From NCBI GenBank assembly GCA_905221605.1, contig CAJNDS010002748.1, forward strand, positions 1 to 64,000: 64,000 nt of DNA, in the 5' to 3' direction. Origin of the DNA: Symbiodinium natans. Taxonomy: Eukaryota; Sar; Dinophyceae; Suessiales; Symbiodiniaceae. Below are positions 41,550 to 53,095 of this stretch, piece after piece. The position numbers were made by a program, and so were the translations under genes. Numbering within the stretch: the first letter of the stretch is position 1; each line of letters starts with the position of its first letter. The notes under the pieces were generated by a model. It was not told the DNA's origin, searched no databases, and saw only the letters and a program-made list of their open reading frames with translations.

Positions 41550-42179
41550 TTGGGTTCGGCCGGTCCACACTAACAGTCAAATAACGCCGTGGCCTTATAA
41601 CACACAGGCCAAAAATAGCACCAGGAATCCCAGTCAATTTTAGCATTTACCGGGTGCTTATTTTTGTGGGTCTGCTGGTGGTGACTGTTAGTCACATAGC
41701 ACCAGCAACAGCACCAGAAATAGCACCAGAAATAGCACAAACAATAGCACCAGAAATAGCACCAGAAATAGCACAAACAATAGCACAAAAAATAGCACCA
41801 GAAATAGCACAAACAATAGCACCAGAAATAGCACCAGGAATCCCAGTCAATTTTATCAGCTTAGCATTTACCGGGTGCTGTTTTTTGTGGGTCTGCTGAT
41901 GGTGATTGTTAGTCACATAGCACCAGCAACAGCACCAGAAATAGCACCAGAAATAGCACAAACAATAGCACAAAAATAGCACCAGAAATAGCACAAACAA
42001 TAGCACAAAAAATAGCACCAGAAATAGCACCAGGAATAGCACAAAAAAATGCACCAGAAATAGCACCAGAAATAGCACCAGGAATAGCAGGAATCTCAGT
42101 CAATTTTTTGGCTTTTACCGGGTGCTTTTATTTGTGGGTCTGCTGGTGGTGACTGTTAGTGTGGACCGGCCGAACCCAA
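41550..42179. mobile_element. Non-autonomous DNA transposon, 28-bp TIRs, 8-bp target duplication
   Basis: The first 28 bp (41550-41577, TTGGGTTCGGCCGGTCCACA...) are the exact reverse complement of the last 28 (42152-42179). TGCATATC flanks the element on both sides (41542-41549 and 42180-42187), a perfect 8-bp target duplication. The interior is a minisatellite of AGCACCAGAAAT / AGCACAAACAAT units in two blocks, separated by a repeated segment (CAGTCAATTTT ... GTGACTGTTAGTCACATAGC). No transposase is encoded. An 8-bp duplication fits hAT, Merlin or P-type transposases; which one is unknown. Cys/Tyr/Trp-rich minus-strand frames here are artefacts. Confidence 0.93.
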
Positions 42180-42187
42180 TGCATATC

Positions 42188-44124
42188 AGTAAAGAAACGG
42201 CTAGCAATGGTTAGCAGGTTCGCACATACTTTGCCGGCATGGCCGTAAGTTCAATATGTTGTCAGGTGGCAAGGAGATGTCTTGTGGTAGCAAACAGCCA
42301 TCATCCCGGCCAAGGATGCAGTACACATTTCAGTGGGTGAAGGCCTGCGGGTTCGAGCTGATTGCACGGAGACATGGCCGGTGCACCATCTTGGAGGAAC
42401 TGCGTGTTCGAGAAATTAATTACAAGCATCGCGCTTATGTGTCATGAGTGGTTGCTTGTGTCCTCTTGCTCAACGATACAAGACCTGCATGATCATTGAA
42501 CCCTGATTCCCAAGGTTTGTCACGTGCTCCGAGATATGGGCGCTTTTCATGTCGGATGATATGCTTTACAGCTTCTTGGTTGGCAGGTTGCTGAAGCAAC
42601 TCCAAACAACACAATCTGGCTGAGTAGCTGCAGTGCAGCCTGTGCCATCAAAAGGCGAACCCAAGAACGGCACAGAGACCTCCGAAGAGAAGGAGAAGCG
42701 AGAAGATGCCAAGACCGCAGCTCGGTCATCGTGTTGTATATTGCTTCGCTGGCCAGATCTGGCCAGCCTGTGCACGCTTTCCCTTGTCTCAGGGAGTGGG
42801 CGAACAGGCTCAAGCTTGTCAAAGAGAAGAGGAAGAAGGTGGAACCGTGCTTTCCGCAACTGTCGACAGCGCACGGCTGCTCTTATAATCACCTACCTGT
42901 CTTACAAGTTCTTGAGTCATGGCTCAAAGGGACACGAATAGGTTTGGGCTTGGTCTTTTCTTACATGGTGGCCTGGTTCATGCTGTTGGCGACCCTGCCT
43001 TTTGGCGACCCACCTGCAAGCATACTGCATGAATGCCGCTGCCTTTGGCTAGTAGGTAGCGTCAGTCATAGCAGTGATACCCAACCCGATATTCTGCATG
43101 TCACCCGCTAAGCCGCTCACATGCCCTGGAGCACTGTCATGTGACATGTGGGAAATGATTGCTTGAGAGCACGGAAGTGCCTGCAGGATCGGGAGGTAGC
43201 TCAGGAGCAGCAGCAAAAAGTTAAGGAAAAGAAGGCCGAGCGCTTCCTGTGGTGCCTCACAAATCTCCTTCGTCTGCTGACAACGCTTGAATTGTTGCCA
43301 GCTTGCTGGCGATTTCGTCACGGGGCAGACGGTTGTGGCCACCCACGACATCTCTGCGCCCTCGGGGCTCCAGCGTGCAGCTCGCACTCTGAGTTGTTGT
43401 GCAGCCTGAAGGTACGTGGCAAGATCGCCGTGAAGAAGGGTTGCGAGGGTGTCGTGCCACTCCCTCACTCACTCAGTCTTACGATGGGAGTCGAAGAGCT
43501 CTGCAAACTCGAGGCAAGGGCCTTCCCTGAATCATCCTCAAGAAAGGCTGAATGTTCTCTTCAAGGCAAGGCTGACAGAGCACCTGGTTTGACACACAGC
43601 GCAGTCTAGAGTAGCCGAAGCGGCGGTTCAAACCTGACCCGGCAGGAAAGGCGTGACAAGAAGATGCAGCCTCAGTTGATTGCCGACGTAGCAATGTCGC
43701 CGTTAGACTACATTCCTTAGTTTGAAAAGGGCTAGACACAACATGGCAGTTTTCCTGACTATATCGACTTTGAGCAGGGCAGGGGGGAATGGGATCGAAT
43801 AGGTTACAAACCACAGGCCGTGTAGCGGGAGGTATACAATGCAGTACACGGCAGTGCCGGCATCCTTTTCCGGGGGAAGAATATAGGCCTTGCCAACTGC
43901 CCTTCGAGCACTCAGCATGTTTGTGTCGCATGGTGTTGCATCAGTCCTCAGGACTCTGTCCATCAATGTGCTTCCTTTCGAGGCCAAAATGTTAAATGCC
44001 ACACAGATGAATTTCAAGCGCCAAAGTTGAGTCTGCAGCCCTCGCCTGCTCCCATTCTGCAAGCTAGGTATACCACACGACATAACTGTTCATGTCAGGA
44101 ACTGACGCTCAGTCTTCATTGCAG
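42188..44124. other. No resolved gene
   Basis: About 1.9 kb. Some frames (for example around 43195-43300 on the plus strand) look partly coding, but no splice-consistent model could be built. Confidence 0.3.
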
Positions 44125-44230
44125 GTGCGCCATCCCAAAGATCAAGATGACGGATGAGAGACGAGAACAAAAAGAGAAACCAGTCACCTTCGCAGTCAAG
44201 ATTCAGAATGTGTCTTTAGTCCTGGCATGA
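44125..44230 (+). CDS. Candidate terminal exon, unknown gene
   Basis: After CTTCATTGCAG (44124) a 35-codon frame reads CAIPKIKMTDERREQKEKPV, then VKIQNVSLVLA and TGA. Acceptor and composition are good; the length is short. It could belong to a gene whose earlier exons are unrecognised. Confidence 0.3.
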
Positions 44231-45413
44231 TGCTTGTGCAAGATTCAGACTGTTGTCACGCACAGAGTTCTCTCGACTTTGCAGCCGTTCTATTGTGAAC
44301 TGAAGTATTTTGGGTTAGTTGAGCATTCGTGGTGGGTGGAGGTGGTGGTGGTCAATGGTTGAGCCTCAGCATGCCTAAGCCATGGATCAGCATACGGCCT
44401 AGCGGCCTAACAGTGGGTTAACATCAAGTTTGGCAATCATGGATCGCAGCGCCAGTTCTAAGTAGGCCTCTGTGGCAAGATCGAGGGATTGACTTAAGTT
44501 CTCCTGTCACACGATGGCTTACAAGTGCCTACAAGGCCCTAGACCTGTAGACCGGCCGATTCATTTTAGCACCGATGCCGTGCGATGTTGAATTCGGCGT
44601 GGATGAGGCCTGTGACGGGTTGTCATGCCTTTGTGAGGCCAGCGTCGGCCATGAACGCAAAGTGTCAAGCAGCACCGCAAGTTTAGGTGCCAGCGCTGTG
44701 GAGCCGTACTTGTGCAGCTTCTGTTTTCAGATGTTTTCAGGTGTTCCCTCCTCCTGAGTGTATTGTGCTTCACCTGCTGCGAGGGTGGTGGGGTGAGCAA
44801 CTTGCCTGCAATATCTGGGCTGTCACTCAGATCCGATACAACGCATGGATTTCAAAGTGTCAGCTGCAACACTTGCCTTGTTAAATGGCGTGCTGCAGCC
44901 AACCTGCCCCCTTTGCTGTGGCCAGGTGGGTGCTCATCGGTTCACATGGGTGTACATAATCTCACGGAGGTTTGGGGAGGTTTAAGAGTTGAAACCGGGC
45001 CATGAGTCCGCAGCTCGTGTGCATTGGGGGTCTGTGATTAAGGGACCGGTGATATCCACAATGTGGCATTCCTCGGCCGTCTGGGCTATCTTCGGCATGT
45101 GTGTTTTGTTCAGGCCGTCAGAGCGCCCTGTGTTGCGTTTTTGCACGGTACAAGTGCGTAAGCTCAGCTTCTAGCCGTGCCCTCATCGCTGTCCTCCCGT
45201 GGCTGTGGCTGTGTGTTAGTCACCTAACTTAGATGCTCAACCCATCATGCCGCGTCAATCTTCGTCTGTCGTTTTCGTACTGCATCACTTCAAACGGGGG
45301 GCATGTGGCGGGGTTTTGCCTACTCTTCTCTTTCTTGTGGGCTTTCATTCGGGAGGGTACAGAGCCAGAGGTTTGGAATGCTTGCTGGAAGTGACATTCA
45401 ACCATGGTCTGAG
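44231..45413. other. Probably intron or intergenic sequence before the repeated-domain gene
   Basis: No firm exon. A stretch at about 44751-44820 (CIVLHLLRGWWGEQLA) faintly resembles the late part of the repeated domain found downstream, but too weakly to call. Confidence 0.25.
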
Positions 45414-48400
45414 GCAATGTGCAGTTTACCGACACTGATACTGCTGAGTTCTTGATCGCGGGGACAGTCTCCTGGGATCCGCCCGCAGACGCAGCATCAG
45501 TTGATAGCTATACGGTGTGGCTGGCGCACGACAACTCGAAGGACTTCTCGAGAGCCTGGAGCAGATATTAGTAGAAGCCGTTGAGTCAAGTTGAACCTTG
45601 CATTCTGTAGGACAACCTGGCGCTCATAGACTTTCTTGCAACGAAAGTCGAGTACGACAGCTCGCTGCTGCCGGACTGGACATGTTGTCACCGAAGGCTT
45701 TTCCCTAAGCCTATAAGGCCTACGTGCGCTTTGCACGCCGAAGAATGCATCAGAGCGAGTGCGAAGGCGGTACTGTGTCAGCATGGAGAATTACATAGTA
45801 GGCAAGGGCTCGCCGCTAGCCGGAAGTTTATTGTGAGGAGAAGTCAGCAGGTTTACAAAGATCAAGAAGCGTGATTATGCAGCTCAAGCCTGAATGCTGT
45901 AATTGTGCTAAACATGGTCATTGACTGCATCGAAGCTTTTCTCCCCGTCTTTGGAACCATGCTGCTATTGGTAGGATGCTGCCGCCTTGCTCATTCCTGT
46001 GGGCACGAACCAAGTCACGATACCAGCCAGCACAACTCGCACTTGGGCTCCACATGGCTCCACTTGCTCTGAGGATGCCCAGCGCAGGATGCGCCTGGTC
46101 TTTTCATGTCTTTTGCGGAGTCAAGTGAGGTGCCTTGCAGTTCGGATACCATGCCCAATGGGTCATTGTCCTTGCCAACCGAGCCGCTGCCTGGCTAAAC
46201 TAAACCGCATGCGTGCTGAAGAAGCCTGGTCGAGATTGTCCTGGTGACTTTGCGGGTCTGCTTTTATTGCTCGGTTCTTTGTTTTCTTCCGGTTTGTGGG
46301 AGACGCGAATGTTTCTGGAGTTAGGCTAGGATATGTGACAGACATCCTTGCTCTATAATCTCAAGTCGCAAGAAGTCAATATGTGTGTTGGGGAATGTGC
46401 AGTTGTCCTGAAGTATAGTGAAAATATCATTGATATTATCGTTTCTCTCCGGCTCTACGACTGAATTGCCGAAGACTTTGTTTTGGCATTGTCAGTTGCT
46501 CCTTTCGGTGTGGTAATTCTAGAGTGTCAGCTCAGCACCAAGTGGAACCCTTCACAATGCTGTTGGCACTGAACTTGATGCTTGCCTCAGGCGGTCCTGA
46601 ATCGTGCGCAAGCTTGGGTTGTGTGCCAGCTGCCATACTTGTTCTGCGAGCTGCCCAGGCTGTTTCTCAAACGACCGCCTTCGAAGAAGCCGGTCTTGCG
46701 AGCTGCCTCAGACTTGACCATGTCCTCGTTGTCTGTTTGCGCGCGAGTACCGGCGAGAGACTTTCTGAGGTGGCACTCTATGACAAGTCTAGCCGGACAT
46801 TGGGAGACGTCACCGCGACTCAATCGAAATTGAGTCCAATGGCACCTGCCACTTGCAACGTAGTGTCGGCCTGTGTCGGCCACCCAGGTTGCGAGCGTTC
46901 AGTTCACGGACCAAGATTACTACGAAAATTCCATTGGGGGCATTGTCAGTTGGCAGCGTGGTGCTTCCACGACCGATTTCGGTGTTTTGTCCAAACGATA
47001 AACTTGCAGCAGCTCTTTGCATCTCTTTGCCATTGTCAGCACGTGGGCACCCAGCAGACTCCATGTGACTATATTGAAGATGACTTGCACTTGCTTGGCT
47101 AAGGTTTTGTGTCAGAGTTCCAGGTGTATTTGGCCGAGGATGCCCTCGGCACCAACGAGCGATTGATTGGATCCGTGGAGTCGACTCTGTCCTCGTATGA
47201 GATCCCCAATGCACCTTGGTGCTCGCAGCATCTCACAATATCTGCCGCAACGATTTGTTGTGGAGGGCATATTCTTGAGGGCCTCCGCATCCGCATTTTG
47301 CTAGTTTAAACCGAGATCTCCTTTGAATTTTGTGTGTGCAGTGTACACATGGACGAAAATAGGAAATGAAGGAAGGATGGAAGGAAGGAAACATCATGCC
47401 GTCATGAGGAATTGCTTCAAAACCTATACGAATCCTTCAAAGCCGATATGCAAGCACGTGGTTGCAAAGGGGTTTAGCTGCGCCCCCACCGCTTTGTAAA
47501 GCCGTGGAACCTCGCTTTAAAGAACAGAACGGCGCCCTGGATAAAACGACCTCAACAAACTATAACAAACTGCTGCACCCGTTTGTTGTATTCGATGTGG
47601 CTTGTCTTTGCCTGTGCTGGTACAGTTGAGCAAAGGGGACAGCCGCCACAGAGCATTTCCTCTTTCTTTATGCCGCAAATCCGAACGGACGGGCTACGCA
47701 TGGCACCTACACAGGCTGGAGGATGAATTGATTTTTTTTCACCAGTTTGAGAGCGGTGAAGTCGTCGTTTTGCCCTGCAGGATTCCCTGATTGGTGGGTG
47801 ATGCCAGGCAGCACTTTTGACCAAGGGCACATAAGGGCACGAAGACAAACAAACATTTCGAACTGTGCCAATTGCGCCGGGCTGCAGTCGAGCACCCAAG
47901 GAGCACCACCACCACACTATCAACTTCAACCACATTGTCAACTACATCTACTTCAACTTCCATAAGCTCCACAAGCAGCAGCACATCTTCAACATCTTCA
48001 ACTTCTTCAACCTCCACATCATCGACTTCCACAAGCTCGTCCTCATCGTCCACGTCCAGCACAACCACGTCGTCGACATCGTCCACCACTTCGTCTACCA
48101 GCTCAAGCACCAGCTCCACAAGCTCCACGTCCACTTCATCCTCGTCTTCAACTTCAAGCACCACGAGCACGAGCTCCTCCACCACAACAAGCACGTCTTC
48201 GACGAGCACGTCAAGCACAACAACGTCTTCTTCATCCAGTACGTCAACGACAACCAGTACCACGTCGTCTTCGTCCACGAGCAGTACAACCTCGACCTCT
48301 AGCTCAAGCACCACGTCGTCCAGCACCACATCTTCCAGCTCAACCACCACTTCGTCTAGCACCACGTCGTCCACGTCTTCCAGCACGAGTACCACAACAA

Positions 48401-51400
48401 CCACTTCATCTTCCACAAGCACAACAAGCACATCAAGCACTACAACGTCGACCTCCACGACCAGCACGAGCAGCAGCACTTCTTCAACATCGTCTAGTTC
48501 AACAACGTCCACGTCGACGTCTTCCACCAGCTCTTCCTCGTCGTCTACATCCAGCACATCTACGTCCTCCACGTCATCTACGACTTCATCGACTACTTCA
48601 ACGTCATCGTCGACGAGTTCCTCATCCACATCTACATCTAGCACATCGAGTAGCTCGAGCAGCACGACGACATCAACATCCAGTTTTTCGACGTCTTCCT
48701 CTACCAGCTCAAGCACCAGCTCCACAAGCTCCACGTCCACTTCATCCTCGTCTTCAACTTCAAGCACCACGAGCACGAGCTCCTCCACCACAACAAGCAC
48801 GTCTTCGACGAGCACGTCAAGCACAACAACGTCTTCTACTTCCAGTACGTCGACGACCACCACGAGCACTTCCAGCTCATCTTCTAGCAGCACTGCAACC
48901 TCGACCTCTAGCTCAAGCACCACATCGTCCAGCACGACGTCTTCCAGCTCAACTACCTCTTCGACCAGCACCACGTCATCCACATCGTCCAGCACGAGTA
49001 CCACCACAACCTCTTCATCTTCAACAAGCACGACCAGCAGCAGCACTTCGACGTCTTCCAGCACTACGACGTCGACCTCTACATCCTCCACTTCTACGAC
49101 GTCATCCACGTCGTCCAGCACGACTACCTCAACAACCTCGTCGTCTTCAACAAGCACAACAAGCAGCAGCACTTCGACGTCTTCCAGCACTACGACGTCG
49201 ACCTCTACATCCTCCACTTCCACGACGGCATCCACATCGTCCAGCACGACTACCTCAACAACCTCGTCATCTTCAACCAGCACAACAAGCAGCAGCACTT
49301 CGACGTCTTCCAGCACTACGACGTCGACCTCTACATCCTCCACGTCCACAACGTCATCCACATCGTCCAGTACGAGTACTACCACCACCTCATCGTCCTC
49401 AACAAGCACAACAAGCAGCAGCACTTCGACGTCGTCGAGCACCACGACGTCAACCTCCACATCTTCCACGTCTACCACATCATCCACATCGTCCAGCACG
49501 AGTACTACCACCACTTCATCATCTTCAACAAGCACAACAAGCAGCAGCACTTCGACATCATCGAGTACTACGACGTCAACCTCCACATCTTCCACGTCTA
49601 CCACATCATCCACATCGTCCAGCACGAGTACCTCAACAACCTCGTCATCTTCAACCAGCACAACAAGCAGCAGCACTTCGACATCATCCAGCACCACGAC
49701 GTCGACCTCGTCATCTTCCACGTCCACGACAAGCACCAGCAGCAGCACATCTTCGACATCGTCAACTTCATCAACGTCCACATCGACGTCTTCTACCAGT
49801 TCTTCCTCATCGTCCACAACTACCACGACCACATCCTCCACGTCGTCCACGTCATCATCCACTAGCTCCAGCACATCTTCAACTAGCTCTTCGTCGTCCT
49901 CTACATCCACCACATCTTCGACAAGCAGCAGCAGCTCGTCTTCCTCTAGCTCAAGCACCACGTCGTCCAGCACCACATCTTCCAGCTCAACCACCACTTC
50001 GTCTAGCACCACTTCGTCCACGTCTTCCAGCACGAGTACCACAACAACCACTTCATCTTCCACAAGCACAACAAGCACATCAAGCACTACAACGTCGACC
50101 TCCACGACCAGCACGAGCAGCAGCACTTCTTCAACATCGTCTAGTTCAACAACGTCCACGTCGACGTCTTCCACCAGCTCTTCCTCGTCGTCTACATCCA
50201 GCACATCTACGTCCTCCACGTCATCTACGACTTCATCGACTACTTCAACGTCATCGTCGACGAGTTCCTCATCCACATCTACATCTAGCACATCGAGTAG
50301 CTCGAGCAGCACGACGACATCAACATCCAGTTCTTCGACGTCTTCCTCTACCAGCTCAAGCACCAGCTCCACAAGCTCCACGTCCACTTCATCCTCGTCT
50401 TCAACTTCAAGCACCACGAGCACGAGCTCCTCCACCACAACAAGCACGTCTTCGACGAGCACGTCAAGCACAACAACGTCTTCTACTTCCAGTACGTCGA
50501 CGACCACCACGAGCACTTCCAGCTCATCTTCTAGCAGCACTGCAACCTCGACCTCTAGCTCAAGCACCACATCGTCCAGCACGACGTCTTCCAGCTCAAC
50601 TACCTCTTCGACCAGCACCACGTCATCCACATCGTCCAGCACGAGTACCACCACAACCTCTTCATCTTCAACAAGCACGACAAGCAGCAGCACTTCGACG
50701 TCTTCCAGCACTACGACGTCGACCTCTACATCTTCGACCAGCACCACGTCATCCACATCGTCCAGCACGAGTACCACCACAACCTCTTCATCTTCAACAA
50801 GCACGACCAGCAGCAGCACTTCGACGTCTTCCAGCACTACGACGTCGACCTCTACATCCTCCACTTCCACGACGTCATCCACATCGTCCAGCACGACTAC
50901 TTCAACAACCTCGTCATCTTCAACCAGCACAGCAAGCAGCAGCACTTCGACATCATCCAGCACCACGACGTCGACCTCGTCATCTTCCACGTCCACGACA
51001 AGCACCAGCAGCAGCACATCTTCGACGTCGTCAACTTCATCAACGTCCACATCGACGTCTTCTACCAGTTCTTCCTCATCGTCCACAACTACCACGACCA
51101 CATCTTCCACGTCGTCCACGTCATCATCCACGAGCTCCAGCACGTCTTCAACTAGCTCTTCGTCGTCCTCTACATCCACCACATCTTCGACAAGCAGCAG
51201 CAGCTCGTCTTCCTCTAGCTCAAGCACCACGTCGTCCAGCACCACATCTTCCAGCTCAACCACTACTTCGTCTAGCACCACGTCGTCCACGTCGTCCAGC
51301 ACGAGTACCACAGCGACCTCTTCATCTTCAACAAGCACAACAAGCAGCAGCACTTCGACGTCATCCAGCACTTCGACGTCGACCTCTACATCCTCCACTT

Positions 51401-53095
51401 CTACCACATCATCCTCGTCGTCCAGCACGAGTACCACCACAACCTCTTCATCTTCAACAAGCACAACAAGTAGCAGCACTTCAACGTCATCCAGCACTAC
51501 GACGTCGACCTCTACATCCTCCACTTCTACCACATCATCCTCGTCGTCCAGCACGAGTACCACCACAACCTCTTCATCTTCAACAAGCACAACAAGTAGC
51601 AGCACTTCAACGTCATCCAGCACTACGACGTCAACCTCCACATCTTCCACGTCTACCACATCATCCACGTCGTCAAGCTCGAGCAGCACCACAACCTCAT
51701 CATCTTCAACAAGCACAACAAGCAGCAGCACTTCGACATCATCCAGCACTACGACGTCGAGCTCTACGTCCTCCACCTCCGCGACCAGCACAAGCAGCAG
51801 TACTTCTTCGACCTCGTCTAGTTCATCAACTTCCACGTCGACGTCTTCCACCAGCTCTTCCTCGTCGTCTACATCCAGCACATCTACGTCCTCCACGTCA
51901 TCTACGACTTCATCGACTACTTCAACGTCATCGTCGACGAGTTCCTCATCCACATCTACATCTAGCACATCGAGTAGCTCGAGCAGCACGACGACATCAA
52001 CATCCAGTTCTTCGACGTCTTCCTCTACCAGCTCAAGCACCAGCTCCACAAGCTCCACGTCCACTTCATCCTCATCTTCCACGACGTCCTCCAGCAGTAG
52101 CACATCGTCATCTTCTTCGTCAACCAGCGCAACCAGCACATCATCCTCGTCATCCACCTCCACTACTTCGTCTTCAACTGCAACTTCCAGCACAAGCACG
52201 TCTTCAACATTCTCAACGTCCACTACATCAAGTTCGAGCTCGAGCTCTTCTACAACTACCAAAACTTCAACCACAACAACTTCATACTCCACCACGACGA
52301 CGTCTGCATCATCAACGTCGTCGACGACGGAGGCATGAATTCCACTTCTTTCTAAGCTGCGTTCTTCTTATTCTACCGGTAATGCTGCCATCTCAGCCCA
52401 GGTATCTGGGTGACGAGATTAGTCCTACTCGTAGTTCGTGTCGCGGGAAGTTTGGGAGTAGCAGAGCATGCCTAGTGGATCTCAATGGTGCACCAGACAG
52501 CGAGATGAAGGTCGGGAGTCGGGACGGTATACTGAGAGAGACCACGAGAGACACCGGGATGCTTTCACAAAAGGTCCGCCTCAGATTTTTGCAATAGACA
52601 GGTCTGAGCCAGAGTGTCGTCAGGTGTCGTCAGCTTTCGCCACTTAGGAGATGTCGCGTGTTCGTTTTCCGCGAGCACCTGATAGCGCTTGCGTGAGGGC
52701 GTATGCCGAAACGAGAGTGCACCAAGTAAGCGCAATCCTCTGGGTCCTAAGCTTTCGCCCTGTACTTCCAAACTGCTTATGCGTGTGTTCAGTCGTCGAC
52801 ATCGTCGACATCGACGTCGACGTCGACGACCTCAACCACGAACTCGTCGACTACCACTTCGACTTCAAGTACAACTTTTTCAACTACGTCGACCTCAAGC
52901 ACAAATTCCTCAACGACGACAACAAGCTCAACTACAACCACGTCTTACACCACTACTACTACATCAGTGTCCACAATTTCTACAACCAGCTCCACAACGT
53001 CATCACTCACACACACTTCTACTACTTTGACCGAAACCTCCACTGTGACTGCAGGCCACGGCTTCGCAGCAGCAACTTTGCGAGAGATGCCATGA
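45414..53095 (+). CDS. Extracellular repeated-domain protein with 4.4-kb Ser/Thr-rich stalk, 5'-partial
   Basis: Supported exons: 45414-45553; 45975 to about 46045; 46659-46808; 46888-46981; 47116 to at least 47240; 47888-52332; 52793 to at most 53095. Introns include GC-AG (45554-45974, 52333-52792) and GT-AG (46809-46887, 46982-47115), with the frame kept. The first exons spell a repeated domain: NVQFTDTDTAEFLIAGTVSW, VWLAHDNSKDFSR joined to LIPVGTNQVTIPA; then HVLVVCLRASTGERLSEVAL; then VQFTDQDYYENSIGGIVSW joined to FQVYLAEDALGTNERLIGSV. I recall this (V.FTD.D...GG.(V/I)(T/S)W ... (V/L)YLAED..GTN ... VPVGTN.V.IPA ... LLVYTRS..GEQ) as a beta-rich repeated unit of large dinoflagellate proteins. 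The long exon encodes about 1480 residues of almost only Ser and Thr, probably an O-glycosylated stalk. The next exon continues Ser/Thr in phase and ends LTETSTVTAG. The 5' end and the joins at 46.05 and 47.25 kb are unresolved. Confidence 0.75.
47888..52332. repeat. Ser/Thr-codon tandem repeat, 120-bp units in a 1.65-kb higher-order period
   Basis: Units of about 120 bp (40 codons; TCTTCAACAAGCACAACAAG and relatives at about 49147, 49268, 49388, 49508) sit inside a larger repeat: the segment starting TCGTCTACATCCAGCACATC occurs at 48541, 50188 and 51865, i.e. every 1.65-1.68 kb. The plus strand is C/T/A-rich and G-poor. Both strands are open throughout, which follows from the codon set used. 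Confidence 0.9.

Noticed and set aside
41570-42103. Cys/Tyr/Trp-rich minus-strand ORFs
   Set aside because: Translation of the minisatellite inside the TIR transposon.
47739-52295. 1518-residue minus-strand ORF rich in Val, Glu, Asp and Leu
   Set aside because: It is the reverse complement of the Ser/Thr codon repeat. The plus strand has the in-phase splice to another Ser/Thr exon and the repeated-domain exons upstream, so the minus frame is a shadow.
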